DNA from: Millisia brevis NBRC 105863
GTDB lineage: Bacteria; Actinomycetota; Actinomycetes; Mycobacteriales; Mycobacteriaceae
NCBI RefSeq assembly: GCF_001552615.1
Contig: NZ_BCRN01000009.1
Coordinates: 124,001 to 188,000, forward strand
DNA: 64,000 bases
Direction of reading: 5' to 3'
Shown here: positions 35,401 to 42,903 of the stretch, in pieces
Numbering within the stretch: position 1 is the first letter of the stretch
Layout: each line of letters starts with the position of its first letter
Notes under the pieces: model-generated
The model's database searches: none
Told to the model about the DNA's origin: nothing
The model's input: only the letters and a program-made list of their open reading frames with translations
Translations under genes and position numbers: made by a program

Positions 35401-35526
35401 CGCCTCGCCCTTCGGCACCACCGTTGATTCGCCGGCCCGACCGACGAGTTCTTCGGTGGACAGGACCTCGGTAGTCGGGTCATCGCCGAAAGACTCGTTG
35501 TTCTCGGGGCCCGTTCCCCCCCTCAC
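32485..35526 (-). CDS. VanW family membrane-anchored cell-wall protein
   Basis: A 1013-residue protein. The first 415 or so residues are an acidic, Asp/Pro/Ala/Glu-rich, low-complexity cytoplasmic region with short repeats (EYDAPEYDAP, DPSAVDPSVV). One membrane helix follows near residues 420-442 (GVLAAAGVLVALSGVYLVDVL). The outer part has repeated peptidoglycan-binding-like modules (VAGVDLAGLSPEDAATRL starts the first), and a VanW domain lies near residues 790-920 (GRPARGIGGGVSQLATTTYNAAYFAG). VanW proteins occur beside glycopeptide-resistance and wall genes, but their biochemical role is unproven. The GTG at 35526 has AAAGGG about ten bases upstream; a longer frame to 35733 starts with Cys/Arg-rich sequence and is rejected. 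Confidence 0.9.
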   Translation of the reverse strand: MRGGTGPENNESFGDDPTTEVLSTEELVGRAGESTVVPKGEAPDSVDGESPVDADADAAEVSAPATPEAPASDVTASDVTGSDTAESTPTDPASSDPAAASSEDDAPQYDTPAHDAPEYDAPEYDAPVYQDVPLDAADAAGADHRATVGDAGAAAPEDRAAMEAITQRVPIALPTLGGVTAAIPQVDADPRAVPTGSPYRDSPYAGSAASIAHATGAPVGDEAGRDGGPGAPDSTLEAPEAEHAEVAEAPDETAEPLDPRTAAVDPNGIDAVTVEGIEPVSRAPIDPDGSDPGAVDPSAVDPSVVAPGDVDPTADTVALSAVAAAGRAPRSRPQPPHPDTRHPDTVRAEPGAAAAGTTHRGTPEPGDLEPGELGPGEAPETTVDDAPRPAAAASGGGQPPVEEPPITRKADSSPAGRPWWRRRGVLAAAGVLVALSGVYLVDVLASSGQVPRGAHVAGVDLAGLSPEDAATRLREVVEPRLTEEIAVRAVPTGDNADPASTDAASTDEPTASLVPADAGIAVDWDATVDHIGSQPLNPITRFVSLFSDREIAPVVTIDDAALDGTVTDIAGTLDRPVVEGAVVFEGATPTAIEPVSGQTLQVDASRQAILDNWYRGEAIDLPADVVASAVDANAVQRALNEIAIPAASVPVQVTGNDGVVGTLPVDRLGEVITFVPDDAGSLQAHYNLEAAQALLAPQLLASEVQPIDARIVVDGGVTIVPAVDGNVVDWRVTLERLPQVFAAPDARTITAVYQHQPPELTTEAAQNLGVTEVIGEFTTGGFEYASGVNIGVGARAINQTLVEPGGTFSLNEATGPRGAAQGYVESGIINNGRPARGIGGGVSQLATTTYNAAYFAGMEDVEHTEHSYYISRYPEAREATVFEGSIDLKFRNPYDTAVVVEAWANSSQVTVRLWGTKHVDVESYTGQRYGYTSPRTITLPAGSGCQASSGAQGFTTSDTKVISDMNTGAEISRTTRTVTYDPVPIVRCISPEPEPAAAPADAAPADSEDDGES

Positions 35527-36079
35527 GTAACTGCGACCCTTTCCGACGACATCCGCGTTCAAACGAACCGCGGCCCCCACCGAGATTAGCGGTTGTCCGC
35601 CGAATTGCTCGCCTCGAAGCGGTATCCAACCGGCAAACGGTCGGTCACGACCGGGACGAGGACACCTTCCCCGGAAAAGATAGCGGCCCCGTGCCGCTGC
35701 CGGGTCGGGGGTCAGGCAGCAGCACGAGGCCAAAAGAAATATTGGTAGACAGGGGCGTCGAACACAAGTCCGGGAGCCGATTATTTCCGAATTTCATCTG
35801 TTCGAATGACATTAATGAAACCGGTTGCGGCTATTTCGTTGGGAAACCGACCAGCACGTGAAACCCTGGTCTCGAATTCCCTCGCGGCGCAGTTTAACAG
35901 GACAACTCGACATCCATGGGCCGCCACGCCGACAATTCGGACCGATCGACCGCTATCGCGTCGCGATTCGGGGCGACACTTCGGCACAACCACCCCGACC
36001 GACGCTCCGATACCTCGGCCGCCGATCGAAGCCGAGCGACCCGGCCGACGCGTGGCGCCGACCGGGTCGAGCGGTGGGA
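35527..36079. other. 553-bp intergenic region upstream of the VanW gene
   Basis: No frame in this stretch looks coding. It must hold the VanW promoter (minus strand) and the 3' flank of fadA2. A relatively AT-rich patch at about 35,725-35,840 stands out from the surrounding DNA and may contain the promoter. No strong hairpin, RNA gene or repeat was recognised. Confidence 0.5.
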
Positions 36080-37435
36080 TCAGGCCTCGATGATCGCGGT
36101 GATGCCCTGACCACCGGCGGCGCAGATCGACACCAGACCGCGCCCCGAACCCTTCTGGTGAAGCATCTTGGCCAACGAGGCGACGATGCGGCCGCCGGTC
36201 GCGGCAAACGGATGCCCGGTGGCCAACGACGAACCGTTGACGTTGAGCTTGGAACGGTCGATCGAGCCGAGCGCCCCGTCGAGTCCCAGACGCTCCTTGC
36301 AGTAGGCATCGCTCTCGAACGCGGCCAAAGTGGCGAGCACCACCGAAGCGAAAGCCTCGTGGATCTCGTAGTAATCGAAATCCTGCAGCGTCAGACCATT
36401 CCGGGCCAACAAACGCGGAATCGCATAGGTCGGCGCCATCAACAGCCCGTCCTTGTACGAGCCATTGCCGTGGATGTAGTCGACCGCCGCGGTCTCGACG
36501 TCGACCAGGCGGGCCAGCACGGGCAGATTGTTCTGCGCCGCCCACTCCTCGCTCGACAGCAGCACCGCCGAGGCGCCGTCGGTCAGCGGCGTCGAGTTGC
36601 CCGCGGTCATCGTCGCGTCGCCCAGCGAGGTGCCGAAGACCGGCTCGAGCTTCGACAACTTCTCGACCGACGAGTCCGGCCGCAGGTTGTCGTCCCGGAA
36701 CAGGCCCAGGTACGGGGTGACCAGATCGTCGAAGAAGCCGCGGTCGTAGGCGGCGGCGAGGTTGTGGTGGCTGGTCGCGGCCAGTTCGTCCTGGGCCTCG
36801 CGGGTGATCCCGAACTCCTTGGCGGTGATCGCCGCGTGCTCGCCCATCGACAGACCGGTGCGCGGCTCGCCGTTGCGTGGGATCTCGAGCCCCAGCATCG
36901 AGGGGCGGACGTTGCCGAGCAGCTTGATGCGGTCGCCGGTGCTGCGCGCCCGGTTGAGCGAGAGCAGGAATTCGCGCAGGTCGTCGTTGACGCCGATCGG
37001 CGCGTCCGAGGTGGTGTCGCTGCCGCCGGCGATGCCGACCTCGATGCGCCCGAGCGCGATCTGGTCGCCGACGATCGAGACGGTCTGCAGGCCGGTGGCG
37101 CAGGCCTGCTGGACGTCCATCGCCGAGGTGTACGGGCTCAGCGCGCTGCCGAGGACCGATTCGCGGGTGAGGTTGAAGTCGCGGCTGTGCTTGAGGACGG
37201 CGCCGGCGGCGACCGATCCCAACTGCCGGCCCTGCAGGCCGAAGCGGGCGACCAGTCCGTCGATCGCGGCGGTGAGCATGTCCTGGTTGCTCGCGCGGGC
37301 GTAGGCGCGGTCCGAGCGGGCGAAGGGGGTGCGGTTGCCGCCGAGGATGGCGACCGGCCGGCGCCCGGACGCCGCCGATCCGGCTCCGCCGGCGGACTGC
37401 GCGCTCGGCTTGCTTGTCGATGTTGTCTCGGCCAC
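36080..37435 (-). CDS. fadA2: Acetyl-CoA acetyltransferase (thiolase) FadA2
   Basis: A 451-residue thiolase that cleaves 3-ketoacyl-CoA or condenses acetyl-CoA. After a Ser/Ala-rich N-terminus, VAILGGNRTPFARSDRAYA opens the fold. VQQACATGLQT has the nucleophile Cys112, YYEIHEAFA supplies the His, NVNGSSLATGHPFAATGGR is the CoA-binding loop, and SICAAGGQGITAIIEA gives the second Cys. It matches Rv0243 in type and place, divergent from fabG4. The GTG at 37435 has AAGGAA nine bases upstream. The 152-bp gap to fabG4 carries a TetR-type operator at 37481-37496, so both directions may be controlled together. Confidence 0.95.
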   Translation of the reverse strand: MAETTSTSKPSAQSAGGAGSAASGRRPVAILGGNRTPFARSDRAYARASNQDMLTAAIDGLVARFGLQGRQLGSVAAGAVLKHSRDFNLTRESVLGSALSPYTSAMDVQQACATGLQTVSIVGDQIALGRIEVGIAGGSDTTSDAPIGVNDDLREFLLSLNRARSTGDRIKLLGNVRPSMLGLEIPRNGEPRTGLSMGEHAAITAKEFGITREAQDELAATSHHNLAAAYDRGFFDDLVTPYLGLFRDDNLRPDSSVEKLSKLEPVFGTSLGDATMTAGNSTPLTDGASAVLLSSEEWAAQNNLPVLARLVDVETAAVDYIHGNGSYKDGLLMAPTYAIPRLLARNGLTLQDFDYYEIHEAFASVVLATLAAFESDAYCKERLGLDGALGSIDRSKLNVNGSSLATGHPFAATGGRIVASLAKMLHQKGSGRGLVSICAAGGQGITAIIEA

Positions 37436-37469
37436 TGTCGGGTTCCTTCCGGAGCATCGCGTGAGGGTC

Positions 37470-37498
37470 TTGGACTTATTCTTACTCGCGGGTAAGTT
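37470..37498 (+). promoter_or_regulatory. fabG4 promoter with TetR-type operator (also flanks fadA2)
   Basis: TTGGAC (37470-37475) and TAAGTT (37493-37498) are spaced by 17 bp. The near-perfect palindrome CTTACTCGCGGGTAAG (37481-37496) lies between them, exactly as at fadE5. The same site is 46-61 bp before the divergent fadA2 start, so one bound repressor could close both promoters. Confidence 0.7.
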
Positions 37499-37587
37499 GG
37501 ATGTCGACCAGGGGTGCCGACGGCATCCCATCGACAGGGTGCCGAACGGCCACCCTCGTGGATCGATCCGGACGGAGACAGAGCACA

Positions 37588-38940
37588 GTGGCCACCCAGA
37601 CCCAAGGCGCAGCGGACATCTACTCCCAGTTCCTCGCGACCGGCCCCGGAGCGTTCATCGCCAAGCAGGCGGGCCTCCCGACGCCGGAGCACCTGCGCAG
37701 ATACCAGGCGGGCGAGCCGGCTCTGCCCGGTCCGCTGCTGATCGGCGGCGCCGGCCGACTGGTCGAGCCGCTGCGCACCCTGCTGTCCGACTACCCGGTG
37801 GCCGGCCCCGCCGACACCACCTACGGCGGCCTGGTCTTCGACGCGACCGGCATCACCGATATCCCCGGACTCGACGCGCTCTACGAGTTCTTCAACCCGA
37901 TCATCCGCAACCTCGCTCCCAGCGCCCGCGTCGTCGTCCTCGGCACCACCCCGGACGCGACGGCGAGCCCGGACGAGCAGGTCGCCCAGCGCGCGCTCGA
38001 GGGCTTCACCCGCAGCCTCGCCAAGGAGGTCAAGCGCGGCGCCACCGTGCAGTTGGTCTACGTCGCGCCGGACGCCGCGGCGGATCTGTCCGGCGCCGAG
38101 TCGACGCTGCGCTTCCTGCTGTCGGCGAAGTCGGCCTTCGTCGACGGCCAGGTCGTGCGCATCGACGACAAGCCCGCCTCGGCCCCGCAGTCCTGGGACA
38201 AGCCGCTCGCCGGCAAGGTCGCCTTCGTCTCCGGCGCCGCCCGCGGTATCGGTGCGGTGATCGCCGAGGTCTTCGCCCGCGACGGTGCCACCGTGATCGT
38301 GGCGGACGTGCCGGCCGCCGGCGAGGCCCTGGCCGCCACCGCGAACAAGGTCGGCGCGGTCGCGCTGCCCCTGGACGTCACCGCGGACAACGCCGCCGAC
38401 ATCATCGCCGACCACGTCACCCAGCGGCACGGCGGAAAGCTCGACATCGTCGTGCACAACGCCGGCATCACCCGGGACAAGACCCTCGCCAATATGGACG
38501 AGGGCAAGTGGAAGTCCGTGCTCGCGGTCAACCTCGCCGCGCCGCACCGGATCAGCGCCGCCCTGGTGGAGAAGGGCATCCTGAGCGAGGGCGGCCGCAT
38601 CGTGGACGTCTCCTCGATCGCCGGGATCGCCGGCAACCGCGGCCAGACCAACTACGCGACCACCAAGGCCGGCGTCATCGGCCTGGTCTCCGCGTACGCG
38701 CCGGTCTACGGCGCCAAGGGCATCACGATCAACGCGGTCGCCCCCGGCTTCATCGAGACCGCGATGACCGCGGCGATCCCGTTCGCCACCCGCGAGGGCG
38801 GCCGCCGACTGAGCTCGCTGCTGCAGGGTGGCCAGCCCGTCGACGTCGCCGAGACGATCGCCTGGTTCGCCTCGCCGGCCTCCGCCGCGGTGACCGGCCA
38901 GGTCGTGCGGGTCTGCGGCCAGGCCCTGATCGGAGCGTGA
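37588..38940 (+). CDS. fabG4: High-molecular-weight 3-oxoacyl-ACP/CoA reductase FabG4
   Basis: A 450-residue two-domain reductase like mycobacterial FabG4 (Rv0242c). The first 200 residues are a flavodoxin-like domain. The C-terminal short-chain dehydrogenase domain has the cofactor loop [16 protein letters not shown] at 214-229, VHNAGITRD at 289-297, VSS near 343, and the catalytic pair Tyr356/Lys360 in NYATTKAG. It reduces 3-ketoacyl chains with NADH in relatives. The GTG at 37588 has GGAG ten bases upstream. htdX starts 2 bp after its stop, so the ketoreductase and dehydratase are made together, covering successive fatty-acid steps. The promoter carries a TetR-type operator. Confidence 0.95.
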   Translation: MATQTQGAADIYSQFLATGPGAFIAKQAGLPTPEHLRRYQAGEPALPGPLLIGGAGRLVEPLRTLLSDYPVAGPADTTYGGLVFDATGITDIPGLDALYEFFNPIIRNLAPSARVVVLGTTPDATASPDEQVAQRALEGFTRSLAKEVKRGATVQLVYVAPDAAADLSGAESTLRFLLSAKSAFVDGQVVRIDDKPASAPQSWDKPLAGKVAFVSGAARGIGAVIAEVFARDGATVIVADVPAAGEALAATANKVGAVALPLDVTADNAADIIADHVTQRHGGKLDIVVHNAGITRDKTLANMDEGKWKSVLAVNLAAPHRISAALVEKGILSEGGRIVDVSSIAGIAGNRGQTNYATTKAGVIGLVSAYAPVYGAKGITINAVAPGFIETAMTAAIPFATREGGRRLSSLLQGGQPVDVAETIAWFASPASAAVTGQVVRVCGQALIGA

Positions 38941-38942
38941 CG

Positions 38943-39836
38943 ATGACGACCACCCAGGTCACCACCCTCGACGGCTCCCCCAGCCTGCTCGGCGGGTACC
39001 TGAAGGCCTTCGTCGGGAGCCTGCCGGTGATCGGCACGCCCAAGGCCGACGTGTCGGCGGCCCTGCCGGCGCGCACGGTCGAGCTGGCCGGGCAACGGGT
39101 GGACCCGACCAACCTCGCCGAGTACACCTCGGTATGCGGGCTGCGGCTGAGCGAGTACCTGCCGGTCACCTACCCGTTCATCCTGAGCTTCCCGGTCGTG
39201 ATGTCGCTGATGACCTCGCGCGACTTCCCGATCGCAGCGGTCGGGCTGGTGCACGCGACCAACGTGATCGAGCAGGTCCGGCCGATCGGCGTCGAGGAGC
39301 CGCTCGACATCGCGGTGCACGCGGAGAATCTGCGTGAACATCGCAAGGGGCTGCTGGTCGATCTGGTGACCGACGTCAACGTCGGGCGGCGGACCGTCTG
39401 GCGGCAGACCTCGACGTTCCTGCGGCAGCAGCGCACGTCGTTGTCCGATCAGCCGCGGCCCGAGCCGGCCGAAGAGGCGACGCCGGCTGTACCCACCACG
39501 ACGTTGCGGGTCGACCAGAAGACGATCTCCCGCTACGCGGCGGTCTCCGGGGATCGCAATCCGATCCACATCACCAACCTCGGAGCCAAGGCCCTCGGTT
39601 TCCCGCGCACGATCGCGCACGGGATGTACACCTCCGCGGCGGTGCTCTCCGCGGTCGAGGGGAAGATCCCGGATCACGCCACCTACGCGGTGAAGTTCGG
39701 CAAGCCGATGTTGCTGCCCGGCAAGGGCATTCTCACGGCGACCCGCGCGGACGATGCGGTCGGGCCGGGTGCCTGGGATATCGAACTGACCCACCCGACC
39801 AAGGGCTATCCGTTCCTCACGGCCACGATTCGCTGA
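38943..39836 (+). CDS. htdX: 3-hydroxyacyl-thioester dehydratase HtdX (MaoC family)
   Basis: A 297-residue double-hotdog dehydratase resembling Rv0241c. The N-terminal half lacks the catalytic motif (LSFPVVMSLMTSRDFPIAAVGLVH), while the C-terminal half carries the hydratase-2 motif YAAVSGDRNPIHITNLGAKALGF with Asp204 and His209, then IAHGMYTSAAVLSAV. It interconverts 3-hydroxyacyl and enoyl thioesters, the step after FabG4. The ATG lies 2 bp after the fabG4 stop, so the two are translationally linked. A strong hairpin follows the gene before the convergent tetR gene. Confidence 0.93.
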   Translation: MTTTQVTTLDGSPSLLGGYLKAFVGSLPVIGTPKADVSAALPARTVELAGQRVDPTNLAEYTSVCGLRLSEYLPVTYPFILSFPVVMSLMTSRDFPIAAVGLVHATNVIEQVRPIGVEEPLDIAVHAENLREHRKGLLVDLVTDVNVGRRTVWRQTSTFLRQQRTSLSDQPRPEPAEEATPAVPTTTLRVDQKTISRYAAVSGDRNPIHITNLGAKALGFPRTIAHGMYTSAAVLSAVEGKIPDHATYAVKFGKPMLLPGKGILTATRADDAVGPGAWDIELTHPTKGYPFLTATIR

Positions 39837-39848
39837 TCGAACGGCGCT

Positions 39849-39891
39849 TCGGGGAGTTTCGCATCCACCCGGTGGATGAGGGACTCCCCGA
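39849..39891. terminator. Terminator hairpin after fabG4-htdX
   Basis: TCGGGGAGT (39849-39857) pairs with ACTCCCCGA (39883-39891), and inside it CATCCACC (39862-39869) pairs with GGTGGATG (39871-39878), with a small internal bulge. CGTCGTTTC follows. It separates the operon from the convergent tetR gene. Confidence 0.7.
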
Positions 39892-39976
39892 CGTCGTTTC
39901 GGGATGGGTAGGGCGGCGGATGTGGGGCGGGGCGCGGTTCCGGGCGGGCGGGGCTCGGGTAGTTCGGGGTGAGGGA

Positions 39977-40594
39977 TCAGGCGGTGGGTTCGTGGGCCTC
40001 GGCGGGCTTGCGGCCGGCCAGTCCGTACCAGGCCATGTCCATCAGAACGTCGAGCGCATCGGCGACGTCGATCTCGCCGCCGGCGACCCGATCGGCGACC
40101 GCCTCGCCCGCTCCGACGAGCGCGACCGCGGTCAGATGCGCCTCACGATCGGTCATCGGCACCCGGGAGCCGGCGGCGAGCAGCGCCGCGGCCAAAGCGA
40201 TCAACCGCTCGCGGGTGGTGCGCACCTCGGAGGCGAAGGCCTGCTGCCCGATCGCCTGCCGGTAGAGCACCATCCAGGACCGCCGGTGGGTATCGACGAA
40301 GGTCAGAAAGCCGACCAGGGCGGCCTGCACCTGCTCGCGCGGGGTCAGACCGGGATCGCCGGCCGGGGCGAGGGCCTCGGCGAACGCGCCCGCGTCCCGA
40401 CGAATGCACGCGGCGAAGAGCTCTTCCTTCGAGTTGTAGTACAGGTAGAGCATCGGCTTGGAGATCTGCGCACGCGCCGCGATCGCATCCATCGAGGTGC
40501 CGTGATAGCCGTTGTCGGAGAAGACCTCGACCGCCGCGTCGAGCATCTGCTGTTCGCGCACGGCGCGCGGCAGCCGTTTCGATCCCGAGGCCAT
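39977..40594 (-). CDS. TetR family transcriptional regulator (Rv0238-like)
   Basis: A 205-residue repressor. The N-terminal helix-turn-helix reads REQQMLDAAVEVFSDNGYHGTSMDAIAARAQISKPMLYLYYNSKEELF in the usual TetR pattern (recognition helix around residues 41-50). The C-terminal helical domain holds a ligand pocket of unknown specificity, with many acidic and hydrophobic residues. It stands between lpqI and the fadA2/fabG4/htdX genes as in M. tuberculosis. An operator-like GTTACCGCAAAGTAAG sits 31 bp before its start, and matching sites occur at the fabG4/fadA2 and fadE5 promoters. It therefore probably represses itself and the lipid genes, released by a fatty acyl-CoA or similar; the ligand is a guess. 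Confidence 0.92.
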   Translation of the reverse strand: MASGSKRLPRAVREQQMLDAAVEVFSDNGYHGTSMDAIAARAQISKPMLYLYYNSKEELFAACIRRDAGAFAEALAPAGDPGLTPREQVQAALVGFLTFVDTHRRSWMVLYRQAIGQQAFASEVRTTRERLIALAAALLAAGSRVPMTDREAHLTAVALVGAGEAVADRVAGGEIDVADALDVLMDMAWYGLAGRKPAEAHEPTA

Positions 40595-40624
40595 GACCCT
40601 TCCCTTCGAACGTTCCCCGATAAA

Positions 40625-40640
40625 GTTACCGCAAAGTAAG
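40625..40640 (-). promoter_or_regulatory. TetR-type operator before tetR
   Basis: GTTACCGCAAAGTAAG matches the sites at fadE5 and fabG4 (consensus STTACYSGCRRGTAAS) and lies in the 69-bp gap between lpqI and tetR. This fits autorepression. Confidence 0.65.
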
Positions 40641-40663
40641 TTTGTCTCGCAGCCCCTTTGGGA

Positions 40664-41851
40664 TCAGCAGGCCCCGACGCCCTTGGCGCGCGCGACCCGC
40701 GTCATCGATGCGTCGACCCGCTGCATCGACAGTTCACCCGAGGCGACGGCCTGTTCGAGCCGATCGAGCACCGCGGAGACCTCGGCGGTGGTGATCCACA
40801 GCGCGACGTCCGCGCCGGCGACCAGGGCCGCGGTCACCGCGTCGGGAACACTGAGCAGGTCGGTCATCGCCTGCATGCCGGACAGGTCATCGGTGAAGAT
40901 CAGCCCGTCGAAGGGTGCGGCTCCGTAGCCGATGCCGTCGCGCAGCAGACTCATCGCCGCGGGGCTGATACTCGCCGGCTGACCGGCGCCGGTCAGACCC
41001 GGAACGTCGAGATGGCCGATCATCACCGCCTGCGCGGTCGGCACCATCGCCCGGTAGGGCACCAGGTCGACGGTCTGCATCTGGGCGAGCGGCGGGGTCG
41101 AGACCCCACCGAGGTGCGAGTCGCCCGAAGCGCTGCCGTGGCCGGGAAAATGCTTGAGGACCGGCATGATGCCGGCGTCGCGCAGACCGTTGGCGTACTG
41201 CGTGGCGTACTGGGTCACCACGTTCAGATCGGCGGAGAACGACCGGTCGCCGATCACGGTGTTGTCGGCCTGCGAGCTGACGTCGACGACGGGCGCGAAG
41301 TCGATCGTGATGCCGAGCTGCCGCATGGCGGTGCCCCGCTCGAAGGCCTGCTGGTAGACCTCCTCGGGCGTGAACTGCTGCGGCAGGACGCGCGCGGCGG
41401 GGGCGGTGCCGATGATGCTCGACAGCCGGCTGACCCGGCCACCCTCCTCGTCGACGGTCACGAAGGGGGCTATCGGCGCCGCTCCGACCACACCGGCGAG
41501 GGCGCCGTTGGTCAACATGCTCAGATCGGTCCAGCTGCCGACGAAGATGCCGCCGACCTGTTCACCGGACACCACCGAGCCGGCGTCGCTCGCGTCGGTG
41601 ACCCCGACGGTCAACAGCTGGGCGAGCTTGCGGCGCAGGGGGAGGTTGCCGACGAATTGTTGGCAGGCGTTGAGCTGCTGGGCGACCGGGGTGACCGATC
41701 CGGCGGTGCCGGTCGCCGGCTGCTCGGCGGTCGTTGTCGTCTCCGTAGCGGCCGCCTCGGTGGTCGACGGATCCGAGGTCGATGCCGTCGATCCACAGCC
41801 GGCGATCGTCACCACCGCCACCAACCAGAGCGCTATCACGGATATCCGCAT
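40664..41851 (-). CDS. lpqI: LpqI-type lipoprotein beta-N-acetylglucosaminidase (GH3, NagZ-like)
   Basis: A 395-residue GH3 enzyme, the counterpart of mycobacterial LpqI (Rv0237), which releases GlcNAc from muropeptides during peptidoglycan recycling. The N-terminus has a signal peptide with lipobox IAGCG (Cys19), then a Thr/Ala/Glu-rich linker, so it is anchored outside the membrane. Catalytic features are VDEEGGRVSRL, DFAPVVDV, KHFPGHGSASGDSH near residue 235 (the Asp-His acid/base dyad of NagZ) and FTDDLSGMQA near 320 (nucleophile Asp). The ATG at 41851 starts the signal peptide; the longer frame upstream is rejected. tetR follows 69 bp downstream on the same strand. Confidence 0.94.
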   Translation of the reverse strand: MRISVIALWLVAVVTIAGCGSTASTSDPSTTEAAATETTTTAEQPATGTAGSVTPVAQQLNACQQFVGNLPLRRKLAQLLTVGVTDASDAGSVVSGEQVGGIFVGSWTDLSMLTNGALAGVVGAAPIAPFVTVDEEGGRVSRLSSIIGTAPAARVLPQQFTPEEVYQQAFERGTAMRQLGITIDFAPVVDVSSQADNTVIGDRSFSADLNVVTQYATQYANGLRDAGIMPVLKHFPGHGSASGDSHLGGVSTPPLAQMQTVDLVPYRAMVPTAQAVMIGHLDVPGLTGAGQPASISPAAMSLLRDGIGYGAAPFDGLIFTDDLSGMQAMTDLLSVPDAVTAALVAGADVALWITTAEVSAVLDRLEQAVASGELSMQRVDASMTRVARAKGVGAC

Positions 41852-41997
41852 GGTGTGCGACGGTACCCGGCGGACCCGTCGATCGAGGTGATCGCGTCCG
41901 CCACGACCGCCCGAATGGTCCGATCCGACGCTCGCCCCGGCGAGCCGCTGCCGTATTCTGACCACACCGTATGTCCACCGTTCGAGGGGTGACGTCC

Positions 41998-42480
41998 ATG
42001 GCCGACGATACGACTCTCATCGCCTACGACGGTTCCGACAACTCCCGCCGGGCGATCCGCCACGCGGGCCGTCATCTGGCCAATCGGCCCGCCCTGGTGC
42101 TCACCGCGTGGATCCCGCTCACCCGCGTCACCTCCCGCGCCACCGTGGTCGCCACCGGCGGCGGTTCGGACGAATGGGCGGTCCCGGAGCCACCGGAGGA
42201 CCCGGAATCCGATATCGGCCTGCTCGACGCCCGGGTCACCAACGCCGAGGGTGTCGACCTCGCCCGCCAGGCGGGGATCATCGCCGAGGGCCGCTGTGTG
42301 CGGACCACCTCCACGATCTGGTCGGCGATCATCGAGGTGGCCGACGAGATCGACGCGGCGCTGATCATCACCGGTACCCGCGGGGCGACCGGGCTGCGAT
42401 CGCTGCTGCACTCGTCGGTCGCCGAACACGTCCTCAAGCACGGACACCGTCCCGTTTTCATCGTTCCGCCCGGTCGGTAG
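41998..42480 (+). CDS. Universal stress protein (UspA family)
   Basis: A 160-residue single-domain Usp protein. TTLIAYDGSDNSRRAIRHAGRHL opens the alpha/beta fold with the ATP-contacting Asp. A loop of about 35 residues with acidic and Pro-rich sequence is inserted after the second strand. The C-terminal GTRGATGLRSLLHSSVAEHVLKHGHRPVFIVPP has the G-x2-G-x9-G-S ATP-binding pattern, slightly altered. The ATG at 41998 has GAGGGG eight bases upstream. It is divergent from lpqI (146 bp gap) and precedes the DUF2613-aftD pair on the same strand. Confidence 0.9.
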   Translation: MADDTTLIAYDGSDNSRRAIRHAGRHLANRPALVLTAWIPLTRVTSRATVVATGGGSDEWAVPEPPEDPESDIGLLDARVTNAEGVDLARQAGIIAEGRCVRTTSTIWSAIIEVADEIDAALIITGTRGATGLRSLLHSSVAEHVLKHGHRPVFIVPPGR

Positions 42481-42615
42481 CGCTCAACCGGGGCGGCGGG
42501 CGCGATCGACGCCGGCCGCTGGGTTAGGCTGTCCGCCGACCCGAGTCGTCTCGGCCCGGTGTCGATGATCGACAAGGATCGCCGGCCGTTGTCGCCGCCG
42601 GCCGGAGGAGCGCAC

Positions 42616-42786
42616 ATGAAGTTCGCGGTACCCGGGGCCATCAGTGCCGTCGTCGGTGCCCTGCTGGGTGTCGGCGTCGTCCTCGGCGGCACCGCGGTGG
42701 CCTCGCAGAACCAGCGCCCCGCGATCGACCGCAGCGGTCAGGCGGAGTCGTCGCTGCTCAACCAGGTGGAGTACGGAGCCCGCTGA
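42616..42786 (+). CDS. DUF2613 small secreted/membrane protein
   Basis: A 56-residue protein with one hydrophobic segment (FAVPGAISAVVGALLGVGVVLGG, residues 3-25) followed by a short polar outer tail ending SSLLNQVEYGAR. It matches the Rv0236A type that lies just before aftD in mycobacteria. GGAGGAGC lies about seven bases before the ATG at 42616. Its stop is in the same frame as the following aftD frame. A partner role for AftD is suggested only by conserved position. Confidence 0.87.
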   Translation: MKFAVPGAISAVVGALLGVGVVLGGTAVASQNQRPAIDRSGQAESSLLNQVEYGAR

Positions 42787-42903
42787 CGCCGGCTGCGCCG
42801 ACCACCCACCGAACCGACGACTGACACCGCCGCGTCGACACCTCTGCCGGACACGGCCGAGGGTCGCTCCCATCCCGGCGTCGAGCCGGTACCGCGCCGC
42901 TGG

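Noticed and set aside
32479-35427. 982-codon plus-strand frame opposite the VanW gene
   Set aside because: Antisense shadow; the VanW domain, membrane helix and ribosome site are all on the minus strand.
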